A stretch of 64,000 bases of DNA from Tsuneonella aeria. GTDB taxonomy: Bacteria; Pseudomonadota; Alphaproteobacteria; Sphingomonadales; Sphingomonadaceae. Position 1 is the first letter of the stretch, and each line of letters opens with the position of its first letter. The notes below the pieces were generated by a model. The model was not told the origin of the DNA. It searched no databases and was given only the letters and a program-made list of their open reading frames with translations. The position numbers and the translations under genes were made by a program. Below are positions 27,327 through 36,600 of this stretch, one piece after another. The stretch lies in assembly GCF_009827495.1 (NCBI RefSeq), contig NZ_WTZA01000001.1, positions 1,562,001 to 1,626,000 of the forward strand, given 5' to 3'.

Positions 27327-28064
27327 ATGTCCCCTTTTATGTCGCAAACCGTCCAAACCATCCAAGCGGTCACCACTGGAAACAGCGCGAAAATACCGGC
27401 GCGGTGTGAAGGGATACCTCTCGCCACCAATTCTCACGCAACTTCGCTCGAATGTGCCCCATCTGAGTGGTCGCCGGTATTCCCACCCAGCCGAGGCGCA
27501 GACGCCGATGCCTTTCACGCCTACGTACTGATGCCGGGGCTTTCCGTCGCCTTTCACGCGACGACCCTTAACCGATCCCGGTCTATGGTTTCGCTCTATC
27601 GGAAGCGGGCGAGGGCAGCGGCGGAACGGAATCCGGAATTGTCCCTCCTCGTTCGGGGAATGGTAGAGGCGCTCACCCCAGCCGACGGTTTGCGGATGGC
27701 TCAGTTGCGCGGCTCCGGCCATCTGCCCTACTGGTCCCGCCTTGCGATCTGCGCATTCTGCAAATTGGGAGCGACCCGAGCCGACATCGCTGATGCGTTT
27801 CGGTGCTCGCTGAGCACAGCAGGAAACGTGCTTACCGGAAGAGGAGCGGCTTACTTTCCGTTGTCGGGGGAACGCAGGTTTACAGCCTCCCAGCTAAACC
27901 CCCCCAGCGAGGTTCACAACGGCATCCGGACCCCTTCAGAAGGGAGGCGGATAGAGAGGCGCCGCCTCCGCCTCACGCCACCTCAAGTGCTGCTGCAAAG
28001 TTTCGGCCAGTTGAGCTCTCCCGAAATCCCGGCGGACATGGGTTCGAGCGAACGTAGGGGATAG
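27327..28064 (+). CDS. Hypothetical island protein with a helix-turn-helix segment
   Basis: A 245-residue frame if ATG 27327 is used; in-frame starts also occur at 27171 and 27339. Coding character is strongest after about 27580: RKRARAAAERNPELSLLVRG, then WSRLAICAFCKLGATRADIA and ADAFRCSLSTAGNVL, the last part resembling an HTH that would bind DNA. The tail is Arg-rich. I cannot name a family. It ends 56 bases before the methyltransferase, so it might regulate the defence-like operon. Confidence 0.45.
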   Translation: MSPFMSQTVQTIQAVTTGNSAKIPARCEGIPLATNSHATSLECAPSEWSPVFPPSRGADADAFHAYVLMPGLSVAFHATTLNRSRSMVSLYRKRARAAAERNPELSLLVRGMVEALTPADGLRMAQLRGSGHLPYWSRLAICAFCKLGATRADIADAFRCSLSTAGNVLTGRGAAYFPLSGERRFTASQLNPPSEVHNGIRTPSEGRRIERRRLRLTPPQVLLQSFGQLSSPEIPADMGSSERRG

Positions 28065-28120
28065 ATCTTTCGGGTGTTCTTCGCTATGACCGGGTATCTT
28101 CCAACCAGATGTGAGGCGTC

Positions 28121-29002
28121 GTGGCGGGTAAAGCACTGAAGGAAAGCACGGTTATCCAATTTCCGCGCCGAGGTGAGCCCCAGGCTCTCATCGAATGCGA
28201 GGATAACCTTTCGTTTATGCGGAAGCTCAAGAATGAGAGCATGCACCTCATCGTGACTTCCCCTCCTTACAACATCGGAAAGGAATATGAGCGCCGCACC
28301 TCGAACGATGTCTATGTTGAACAGCAAGCCGCAGCCGTAGCAGAGGCCGTCCGGCTACTTCATCCGAGGGGCTCTATCTGCTGGCAGGTGGGGAATAGCA
28401 TCGAGGACGGCGAGGTCTTTCCACTCGACATTTTGCTGTATCCCATCTTTAAGAATCATGGATTGAAGCTGAGAAATCGGATCGTGTGGACGTTCGGCCA
28501 TGGACTCCATTGCCAGAAGCGGCTCTCCGGAAGGCACGAAACAATCCTGTGGTTTACAAAGTCCGATGACTATACCTTCAACTTGGACCCAATCCGAGTG
28601 CCATCTAAGTACCCTGAGAAGAAGCACTTCAAGGGGCCTAATAGGGGAAAAGTTTCCAGCAATCCGTTGGGAAAGAACCCTTCTGATGTTTGGGATATTC
28701 CGAACGTAAAATCCAATCATGTTGAGAAGACTGATCACCCATGCCAATTTCCTGTTGGCCTTGTTGAGCGTTTAGTTCTTGCCCTTACAGAGAAGGGAGA
28801 TTCTGTTCTGGATCCTTACCTCGGTGTCGGATCAAGTGCTATTGCAGCTCTCAAAAATGGCCGACATGCATTCGGCTGCGATATCGGAGAGGAATACATC
28901 CAGCTTGCCCGCGGGCGCATTCAGTCGCTCCGGAATGGGGAGCTGCGAACGCGTCCCATGAACAAGCCGATCTATGAGCCGCCACTCAAGGGGGACCAAT
29001 GA
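28121..29002 (+). CDS. Beta-class site-specific DNA methyltransferase (N4-cytosine or N6-adenine)
   Basis: A 293-residue enzyme. The catalytic motif TSPPYN is at residues 46-51 and the SAM-binding motif DPYLGVGSSA near 231-240, so the order IV-TRD-I defines the beta class. The SPPY form of the catalytic motif favours N4-cytosine but does not exclude N6-adenine. GTG start, preceded by GTGAGG. It is the first gene of the cargo operon, and its stop overlaps the endonuclease start as ATGA, the classical layout of a type II R-M pair. Its job would be to mark self DNA. Confidence 0.9.
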   Translation: MAGKALKESTVIQFPRRGEPQALIECEDNLSFMRKLKNESMHLIVTSPPYNIGKEYERRTSNDVYVEQQAAAVAEAVRLLHPRGSICWQVGNSIEDGEVFPLDILLYPIFKNHGLKLRNRIVWTFGHGLHCQKRLSGRHETILWFTKSDDYTFNLDPIRVPSKYPEKKHFKGPNRGKVSSNPLGKNPSDVWDIPNVKSNHVEKTDHPCQFPVGLVERLVLALTEKGDSVLDPYLGVGSSAIAALKNGRHAFGCDIGEEYIQLARGRIQSLRNGELRTRPMNKPIYEPPLKGDQ

Positions 29003-29460
29003 ACTTCGCGGGAGCCTATTCCCTCCACAACGGACAAGCGGAGTGGGAAAAGCGGGAGTTGAGCGACTGGCTTACGGACCTCTTCGAGGCTCCAGGCATA
29101 GCGATCGGCAGTCGATGCACCAGCCGCATTAGGGAGCATTTGAAGGACGAACTCACGGCCAGTGGGTGGACCCACAATGTTCGCATAGAGCAGAACTGTG
29201 ATCTAACCGTCACCGGCAGATACCGAGATCTTGCCTTTCAGATCCAGACTGGAAACGTAAGCCGCGCATTCTACGACTTGATGAAAATGCAATATCTTTA
29301 CTTGGAGCACAAAATACAGGCAGCCGCTCTCGCCGTTCCGACTAAGGCCGCGGCCGCCCGCATCAATTCCAACATAGCGAGTGCCGAACGAGTTTGGAGT
29401 GAGGTCCAGATGTTTGATCGGATCATCACCTTTCCTCTACTCGTCGTTGCGTTTGAGTAG
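28999..29460 (+). CDS. Small BglII/BamHI-like restriction endonuclease homologue
   Basis: A 153-residue protein. Weak but consistent resemblance to the BglII/BamHI fold: an N-terminal helix pair, an acidic residue in EQNCDLTV (Asp68), then a strand with QIQTGNVSRAFYDLMKMQY (from Gln81), IQAAALAVPTK and a C-terminal ITFPLLVVAFE. BglII uses Asp...Glu-x-Gln; here the Glu position is Gln81, so catalysis may be altered or the protein may need a partner. It is also shorter than BglII (about 223 residues). Position directly after the methyltransferase, overlapping as ATGA, supports the call. Confidence 0.6.
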   Translation: MNFAGAYSLHNGQAEWEKRELSDWLTDLFEAPGIAIGSRCTSRIREHLKDELTASGWTHNVRIEQNCDLTVTGRYRDLAFQIQTGNVSRAFYDLMKMQYLYLEHKIQAAALAVPTKAAAARINSNIASAERVWSEVQMFDRIITFPLLVVAFE

Positions 29461-29470
29461 GGGGGGGAAC

Positions 29471-30820
29471 ATGGCAGGGTATCAAGTAAACACCAGTCCG
29501 CAGCACCAACGTAAGGACACAATCGCAGCGTTGGCAGCCAAGCCAGTTTGTGGCGAACAACCCACTTACGATGTCTATGAAGGACAGCGGACAATGCTGC
29601 CGGTAATCCGGCTGCCGCTCGACCTTCCCGTCTACCGGATGGCGAACGCGCGGACGCAGACTGCGCAGCTCGCCTTCATCGCCGAGAAGAAGCTGCAAGC
29701 AGATTTTTTCGAAGCTGGGCAGGACAATGAGGAGGCTCAGCAGGCTCAGCACAACATTTTGAAGGGGTACGCGCACGCAACCGCTGGCTCGATCAAGCCG
29801 ATCATAGATGAGCTTGATAGGACGAAGCAGACAGAGCCAATCATGATCACGCCTTCTGGGGTGGTCGTGAACGGGAATCGCCGGCTGGCTGCGATGCGGG
29901 AGCTATACTGGGACCGTAAATCAGAATTTCCCACTTTCGCTGAAGTAGAGTGCATGGTTCTTCCTCCGCTAACCGAGGACCAAATCGACGACATTGAGAC
30001 GCGTCTTCAGGAGAGGCCTGAGACAAAACTCCCTTACAGTTGGATTAACGAGACCCTTAAGATCAGGCGTCAGTTGCAGCAGAAGACAAAGAAAGAGTCT
30101 GACATCGCCGACATTCGCCGAAAAACAGTAGGCGACATTCGTAAATCTCTGAGTGCTCTCAACTATGCGGAGATTTATCTCCGGGATTGGTGCGGATCGC
30201 CGAATGACTACCGCTTGGTTGAAAAGGGAGGCGAGCAGTTTTTCAGTGATCTAGTAACCCGGCTGAAGGGCAAAGACGGCCCCCTCCTTGAAGCGAATCT
30301 GCGAATGGCTTGGTTGTTGTTCGACAACCGGGACAGCTTGGGAACACGTATATACAACTTCAACAAGGTGCTTGGTGAGAAGGCTGAGCAGGTCTTGGCG
30401 CAGCTAGCCGAGCGCCTTGATGTTGAGGATCAGGCGGATCCGGAGGAATCCTCAGGTTCTGACGACTCACTTGAAATCGACCTCGGAGATGTAGGGAATA
30501 GCGATGCAGCGTACGCGCCGTTGATCGAGATTTTTGATACTCCCGACGCGCGAGACGAGGTGTTCGACGAACTCCGGGCAGTCTGCCAGACCATCCTCGA
30601 TACCGGGCAGGCGAGCAAGCTGGGCAAAGCCGCTTTGAGAGCAGCTCAGGATGCAAACACTCGGCTAACTGAAATCGACCTCACGACCGCAGATCCTGCC
30701 ACTCATGCTGGCATCGAGAAGCAGCTTGACGAGGTTGTCCATCGTGCGACTGCCCTCCGAACGAAGCTTCACCAGATCAAGTCGGGAGATTCGAGCGCGA
30801 CGGAAGATGAATCGGAGTGA
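29471..30820 (+). CDS. ParB/sulfiredoxin-fold protein
   Basis: A 449-residue protein. A ParB-like core lies near residues 45-150, with EPIMITPSGVVVNGNRRLAA (GNRR at 135-138), the phosphate-binding motif of CTP/ATP-binding ParB folds. Later parts are helical (LNYAEIYLRDWCGSPNDYRL), with an acidic stretch (EDQADPEESSGSDDSLEID, about 318-336). ATG 29471 is preferred to a longer frame from 29381 because it follows an 8-G Shine-Dalgarno run and avoids a 90-base overlap with the endonuclease. ParB-like proteins in defence operons may bind DNA or act as nucleotide-dependent sensors or nucleases. Confidence 0.75.
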   Translation: MAGYQVNTSPQHQRKDTIAALAAKPVCGEQPTYDVYEGQRTMLPVIRLPLDLPVYRMANARTQTAQLAFIAEKKLQADFFEAGQDNEEAQQAQHNILKGYAHATAGSIKPIIDELDRTKQTEPIMITPSGVVVNGNRRLAAMRELYWDRKSEFPTFAEVECMVLPPLTEDQIDDIETRLQERPETKLPYSWINETLKIRRQLQQKTKKESDIADIRRKTVGDIRKSLSALNYAEIYLRDWCGSPNDYRLVEKGGEQFFSDLVTRLKGKDGPLLEANLRMAWLLFDNRDSLGTRIYNFNKVLGEKAEQVLAQLAERLDVEDQADPEESSGSDDSLEIDLGDVGNSDAAYAPLIEIFDTPDARDEVFDELRAVCQTILDTGQASKLGKAALRAAQDANTRLTEIDLTTADPATHAGIEKQLDEVVHRATALRTKLHQIKSGDSSATEDESE

Positions 30821-32715
30821 GCGCCGATCCCGTCACGATTGGAATCCAATACCTGCCCGGGAAATTGTCGGGACGGCTGGTGCTGGAAGGCTCTCCCTCA
30901 ACGTCCGTGTGGGAGCGGTTGCAGCAGACGGTCATTAACCTTGGCTTCGACTATTCCTTCGGACCAGGCTCCATTGAGCTGTCGTGGTCGGGCGTGCTCA
31001 CGCTGATCGGACAATTCGCTCCGCAACAAAAGCATCTCGATTTTCGATTCAGTCCGCGCGACGACGATGCTCGGGATAAAATCGCTGCATTTGTCCAGCA
31101 ATTCAAACAGGTTCAGCACTCGAAAGGTTCGCTGAAGCTGAGAATCACTCCAGAGGAGATCGAAGAGCGGCTCTTTGCTTCCGGCTTCACTAGAGAGCTG
31201 CGACCCTTTCAGCTTCGCGATCTGCAGCGTCTTCTCTCGCTGGAAAATGGAGCAAATTTCTCCGTACCTGGTGCGGGCAAAACTACTGTCACGCTGGCCC
31301 TGCACCTCCTTACGCGACAACCGAATCAAGTTTTGTTAGTGATCGGGCCCAAAGCCTCGTTTCCGGCGTGGCGGGAAGTCGTTTCTGAGTGCGTGAGAGA
31401 AGATGCGCCGGACGGCAATGCCGAGCCCTTCACTTTCCTAACGACATCGGGTGAAGCACTCTCCGAAGCTCTGCGCTCTGGGGCAACCCGCTTCGTCCTG
31501 AGTTACGATCTCATGATTCAGACCTCGGAGATAATCACCGAGTTCATGTCTCAACATCCAGTACACCTCGTGCTTGATGAGGCACATCGGATGAAAGCTG
31601 GATACGGCTCTCAGCGCGGATCACTGTTGTTGAACCTCGCACCACTCCCAATTCGGCGCGACATTCTCACCGGTACGCCAATGCCTCAGCAGCCGTCGGA
31701 CATCCAATCACAGCTTGATTTCCTATGGCCGGGCGCCGGGTTGGGGCTCCAAATTAGCCGCGGCACCGCGCCGCGGCAGGTGCTCGGAGAGCTATACGTT
31801 CGAACCACAAAGCAGGATCTCAATCTGCCGGAGCCGCTCCGCCACTTCCGCTCCGTCCCGATGGCCGAAGGGCAAATGGCACTATACGGAATCGTGAAGC
31901 ATGAATTCCTGCGGCAGGTGAGCACGCTCGGATTAGACGGTCGCTTCGATGCGCCGGCCGCTCGGCGCTCTGTCATGCGCCTCCTGCAGCTGTCTGCGAA
32001 CCCGGTTCTCGCGCTCCGTTCGATCGCAGATGATGCAATCAAGATGGACTCGGGAATCCTCGAACAAGTGATCTCAGAGGGCCCATCCACCAAGATGCGT
32101 GCCGTCGCAGACCACGCCCGGCAGCTAGCCGCAGAGGGCAAGAAGAGCGTCGTGTGGACAATCTTCACCGACACAATCCAACAGATGGAAGTGATGTTGG
32201 CTGACCTAAACCCGGTGAGCCTTTATGGCGCGGTGCCTTCCGGTGAGCCAACAGACCCCGAAACTCGCGAGGGGCGCATTCGCCGCTTCCATGAGGACCC
32301 GTCCTGTATGGTCATGATCGCAAACCCTGCTGCAGCAGGTGAAGGCATCAGCCTGCACAAGGTCTGTCATGACGCGATCTACTTGGATCGGAGCTATGTG
32401 ACGACACACTACCTTCAATCCATTGATCGGATCCACCGCCTCGGGCTGCCGCCCGGAGTCGAGACCAACATCTATATCTACCGCACACTTGCGCCGATGG
32501 GGCTCGGATGCATCGACCATTCGGTGAGTCATCGTCTACGCCAGAAACTGCGCGCGCTTCAGATCTTGCTTGACGATGCGGACCTTCACAGGATCGCACT
32601 CGATGAGGAGAATTCAGAGGACCCAATCGCCTGGGACATCAGCCCAGATGACGTTCGAGACCTCATCGAAGTGCTAGAAGGTCGCGGGAGTTTGCCGGAC
32701 GAGGAAAGTGAGTGA
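30817..32715 (+). CDS. SNF2-family DNA helicase/translocase
   Basis: A 632-residue SF2 ATPase of the SWI2/SNF2 group. After a 120-residue N-terminal extension come FQLRDLQRLL (Q-like), Walker A PGAGKTT (151-157), DEAH in VLDEAHRMKAG (about 254), motif III ILTGTPMPQQPSDI, and in the second RecA domain ANPAAAGEGISLHKV and SIDRIHRLGLP, the SNF2 form of motif VI. It should move on duplex DNA using ATP. GTG start overlapping the ParB-like stop (GTGA), and its stop overlaps the next start (GTGA). Confidence 0.92.
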   Translation: MSADPVTIGIQYLPGKLSGRLVLEGSPSTSVWERLQQTVINLGFDYSFGPGSIELSWSGVLTLIGQFAPQQKHLDFRFSPRDDDARDKIAAFVQQFKQVQHSKGSLKLRITPEEIEERLFASGFTRELRPFQLRDLQRLLSLENGANFSVPGAGKTTVTLALHLLTRQPNQVLLVIGPKASFPAWREVVSECVREDAPDGNAEPFTFLTTSGEALSEALRSGATRFVLSYDLMIQTSEIITEFMSQHPVHLVLDEAHRMKAGYGSQRGSLLLNLAPLPIRRDILTGTPMPQQPSDIQSQLDFLWPGAGLGLQISRGTAPRQVLGELYVRTTKQDLNLPEPLRHFRSVPMAEGQMALYGIVKHEFLRQVSTLGLDGRFDAPAARRSVMRLLQLSANPVLALRSIADDAIKMDSGILEQVISEGPSTKMRAVADHARQLAAEGKKSVVWTIFTDTIQQMEVMLADLNPVSLYGAVPSGEPTDPETREGRIRRFHEDPSCMVMIANPAAAGEGISLHKVCHDAIYLDRSYVTTHYLQSIDRIHRLGLPPGVETNIYIYRTLAPMGLGCIDHSVSHRLRQKLRALQILLDDADLHRIALDEENSEDPIAWDISPDDVRDLIEVLEGRGSLPDEESE

Positions 32716-33533
32716 TTGCTTCGTCGGATATTCCGGCCGAATTCCGAATGAGCGCTTTTACAGCGGCGATCGGAATTTGCAGGTATCTTCGCGATCACCC
32801 CGGCACAGCCGCTGAGGATGCGGCGCTCGCATTAAGACGCAGTGATGCAGATTTCGCGGGTGCAGATTTCACGGGCGGCCTTACTCTGGTCGGGCGGCTA
32901 CCTGAGGACCTCGCACTAGCGGACATCTCTGTGTTCATACGAGAGGCACTATCCGCCCTGATTGAGGTGCACCGCCCTTGGTGGATCAAACTCAGCCCAT
33001 ATGGCCGGCAGCGTCTGGCGAGTGCACTAACACTGGACGAGCAACAGACTTTTCGCGCTGCGGGTCTTTATGATCCACAACCGTCTTCAGAGGCAATCGA
33101 GTGGTGGGACCGACTGGCTGCCCAAGCGCGCGCGGATCAAGATGAGCGCCTTGGCGCCCAAGGCCGCCGGGCGGAACTCTTATCACTCAATCACGAGATC
33201 GAGCGAATGAAGACCGAAGGCATTCAGCTGGCGCCGGTTTGGACCGCCCTGGATGACAATGCGGCGGGATACGACATCAGGTCGTACAGCAAGACGCTGT
33301 ACGGGATCGCCAACCTCCTAATCGAAGTGAAGTCTACCAGTCGAACTCCGCCTCGCATTATCCTCACCCGAGGCGAGTGGGAGGCCGCACAGAAGTACCA
33401 AGCTGCCTACACTTTTCACATTTGGCAATTTCCGGACGAGACGCTCACCATCCGGACCGTCCAAGACATTTCCGCGCACATTCCTGATGACCGTGGGGAG
33501 GGCGCCTGGCAGAAAGTCGAGATCATCATCTGA
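32712..33533 (+). CDS. DUF3883-type protein with a PD-(D/E)xK-like core
   Basis: A 273-residue protein. The C-terminal ~90 residues match DUF3883: GYDIRSYSK (Asp188), then NLLIEVKSTSRTPPRI (Glu205-x-Lys207) and ILTRGEWEAAQKY, a pattern widespread in defence and helicase-associated proteins and thought to be a nuclease-like or DNA-binding fold. The N-terminal 170 residues are helical with no clear family. GTG start overlaps the SNF2 stop as GTGA, so the two proteins are probably made in fixed ratio and may act together. Confidence 0.8.
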   Translation: MIASSDIPAEFRMSAFTAAIGICRYLRDHPGTAAEDAALALRRSDADFAGADFTGGLTLVGRLPEDLALADISVFIREALSALIEVHRPWWIKLSPYGRQRLASALTLDEQQTFRAAGLYDPQPSSEAIEWWDRLAAQARADQDERLGAQGRRAELLSLNHEIERMKTEGIQLAPVWTALDDNAAGYDIRSYSKTLYGIANLLIEVKSTSRTPPRIILTRGEWEAAQKYQAAYTFHIWQFPDETLTIRTVQDISAHIPDDRGEGAWQKVEIII

Positions 33534-33655
33534 CGTAGGCCCGGAACACCCGCGGCTGATGCGCCCCGGAGTCCGCAAGAAATTAGTCGATGCAGGTGGT
33601 GACATGAAGCTGAGTTAGGGGCTGGAGTCACCAGGGCGTTGATAAATCGCCCAAC

Positions 33656-36600
33656 TTGCTGTTCAAAGGACAAGACTGGCGCTGTCTCGGTCCCGAATGG
33701 GCTGGCGTTGCAAGAGGGGCAGGGGATTTGGTTGCTTTCCCGAAAGTCGAGACCGATTCTCGGGAATCGCGATCGCGCCAACAACTGCAGACTTGTTGGC
33801 CGCTCAATCAAGACGGGCCGCTCCCGCGGCATCTGATCGATCCAGAGCTTGTTCGTGCATCCTTGTTTGAGACTCTGCCTGCCGTCCGAAACTGGCCCAC
33901 GTCAGCTCTACGGCAGGGCCTAAAAAGAGCGGCTAAACGGCTCAAGCTGCCGATTGAGCGCATCCAGGGAGTCGAGGGCGATCCGCAAATCTTGCGGGAC
34001 CGCGCGCTCGCTTATGGCTTCGCCGATGACCCAGCCGGTCGAGCTCACCTCCCCTCGATCGAAGTTTCGATAAAAGATCGAGACCCTGTTCGGAGGGGTG
34101 AGTGGCTGTCGGGTATAAACGCCAACTTGGCTGATCTTCTTTGGGGCTGGTACTGTGAAAACTCTGAGTTCGATGATCTGGTCGAGTGGGTCAAAGAGAT
34201 TGCGATTGAGCGCCCGTACATTAAACGAAACGCCTACTTCATTACCGAAGAGGTCCTCGTCTCTTTAGGAAACGGAGGTGAGCTTCCCCTTGCTCTTGAT
34301 GATGCGGACTTCGCGACTACGCTCCTCCTGTTTGCTGCACAGTTAGCGCCCGATGAAGCACTTCAAATGCTTCGTGCCGCAGCCGGGCTGGGGGTAAGCT
34401 CCTTCTCAGAGCTTCTCTGCGATCAAACGAATGTCGTTGAGCTCGCGACTGTCGAAAAACAGCGCGACAAGCCGGAGCCTCGGTCGCCTTCGGAAGCGCC
34501 CCAGAAGCCATCCCTTTTGTTTGAAAAAGGGCCGCGCCTTGCTACTCTTGACCCCAGCGATCTTGCTCTTGCAGAGCTACCCTCTCCGAGGAAGGAGGTA
34601 CAGGAGGCGCTCGCGCCCCTGCGGAAGTTAGCGGCCGATGCGGCCGAAGCAGAGTCAGCTTTCTCTAAAGTGGACCCCCTGCTCTCCATTAGCAATCTAA
34701 CCCATCTGGAGGACGACGACTACAATAACGTCGTCAAGCTGGTGACGAACGTCCGTGATACTCACCGGCAGAAAAATGCGATGTGCGACGCGGTGCGCGA
34801 AGAATTGTTGAACCGCGTCGAGAGCTTGCTTGCCTTGGCTCATGTGCCGGCGCAGCAGTGGATTACTGCCTTCTTCGATGGAGCAGATATTCATTCCCTC
34901 TGCGAAATCGCCAATCAAGTCGACACCGCTGAGCAGCTGATCTCAGGCGAGATAACGCCGGAGGCGCGTTACGCTTTATCTGCCCGTGTCGAAAGGGCGC
35001 GGCACTTCACTGACCTTGTTGATGCCTGCCGATGGTTTTCAGCTTTCCGAACACAACTAGCCGCTCGAGCTAGTGCGGAGGCAGCGTTCGTGCAGGAGGC
35101 AAAAGCTTACCTGAGGGAGGCGAAGCTCCCTCAGGTCGTCGAGTGGCTTGCGAATTTGGACAGTGCAGAGGTTGAGTGCCTCGCACGCGAAACGACGTCT
35201 GACAAATGGCCCATCCAGCGGAGCCTACTGTTTCGATTAGGGATCGATAAAGGCGAAAGCTTCGCCGATTTCTGTCAACGGGCATTGACTGGTGAAACGA
35301 ATTTCCAGTCCCGTCGCAACACAATGGTCTATTTCGATCCAGCTTCGGCCGCATTCGACCGACACCCGGTGCTGCAGCGGATCATAGCCGTAGAACGGTT
35401 CCGCGACCTGCTGGAATTCGGACCATTGGCAGCAATCACAGACCCGACAAGCCGCCTGTGTGACGCAGAGCTCGTGGGCACCCCTAGCAGCAACCTAGTG
35501 GGTGCTATTGTGAAGCATCTTGATCTAGTTGGCGCAGGTAACGAACTAAAACGTCTCGCTTGTCCCTTGGAGCCGCTCGACGATCATGCAGAGCAATCGT
35601 TGCTCGCGTTCGCTGCTCAAAGTTTCATTCCGTCGAACCTATATTTGCAGTTAAAGGAGGTGGCTCGCGAGCAGTTCTTCGCGCCGCTTGTTCGAGCCGG
35701 GGCTGTTATTCCTGCGCAGGCGGGAAAGTTCACCCGCACCTTCAACATCGAGGATGCCGTGAGCTTCGCGGTCGAGGCTGTGAAGGACGCTTCTCCAAAG
35801 CTCACCCGAATTGAGAAGCGGCATGAAGCGTACCTTGAGCGATACCTCCGTGTCGGCGAGAACCTGGTGCAGGCCTACGATGCAGCAGCGCGGCCAGAGA
35901 CAAAGGGGCGTCGCAGAGAGTTCCGGCAAGAGCTCGCAGATCATGTGGCTGCACTGGCCACTGAAGGGGGTGAGATTGGCAGCAAGTCTTGGCTTGAGGC
36001 GGAGATACGCGCCGCTCTTTTCGGTGACGGTGCGGGTCACATCCAACCAACATTAGTCGGCGTGGCTACGCCCCTCGCGCGACAGGAATGGACCGCGGCC
36101 GACAGTTTGCGCGCGCAAGAATCGTCACTTTTCCTCCCCGAGTTCTATATCAATGAACCTCTCACCCGCCTTGAGGTATGTGCACTGGGCCTTCGCTTGT
36201 GGGCCGCCGAAGAAACGCTCGAACCAAGGGATATCGTTGAAGAATTGCTATCCCGGGAACTGTTTCAAGCCGCGCTCTCGCTGATCGACGACGCTCCTCT
36301 TACGGATGAGGAGCGTCGTCTGCTCAAAGAGAAGGCCTCTTCTTCGGCCGCTTCTGCCATAGCCCCTCTGCGGCAGCAGCTGGACGACCTGAAGGCAAGA
36401 TATGGACAGGCGGCGGTTGAGGCGTCCCCGGTTTGGCAGGAAATCTTGGCTGCCCTTGATCATGTGAACCTCACCGAAGCTCGCACGTGTCTAGAGCTGC
36501 TCGAGCTGGACGTCGAAGAAGCAGAGGACGCTGCGGTGCCAGAGCCTCAGCCTGCTTTCAGCGGAGAGGCCGCCGAAGTTCTCCGGCTCCTTTTGAAAGC

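Noticed and set aside
29381..29470. Longer N-terminus for the ParB-like protein
   Set aside because: It would overlap the endonuclease by 80 bases, and the 8-G ribosome-binding site directly before 29471 favours the later start.
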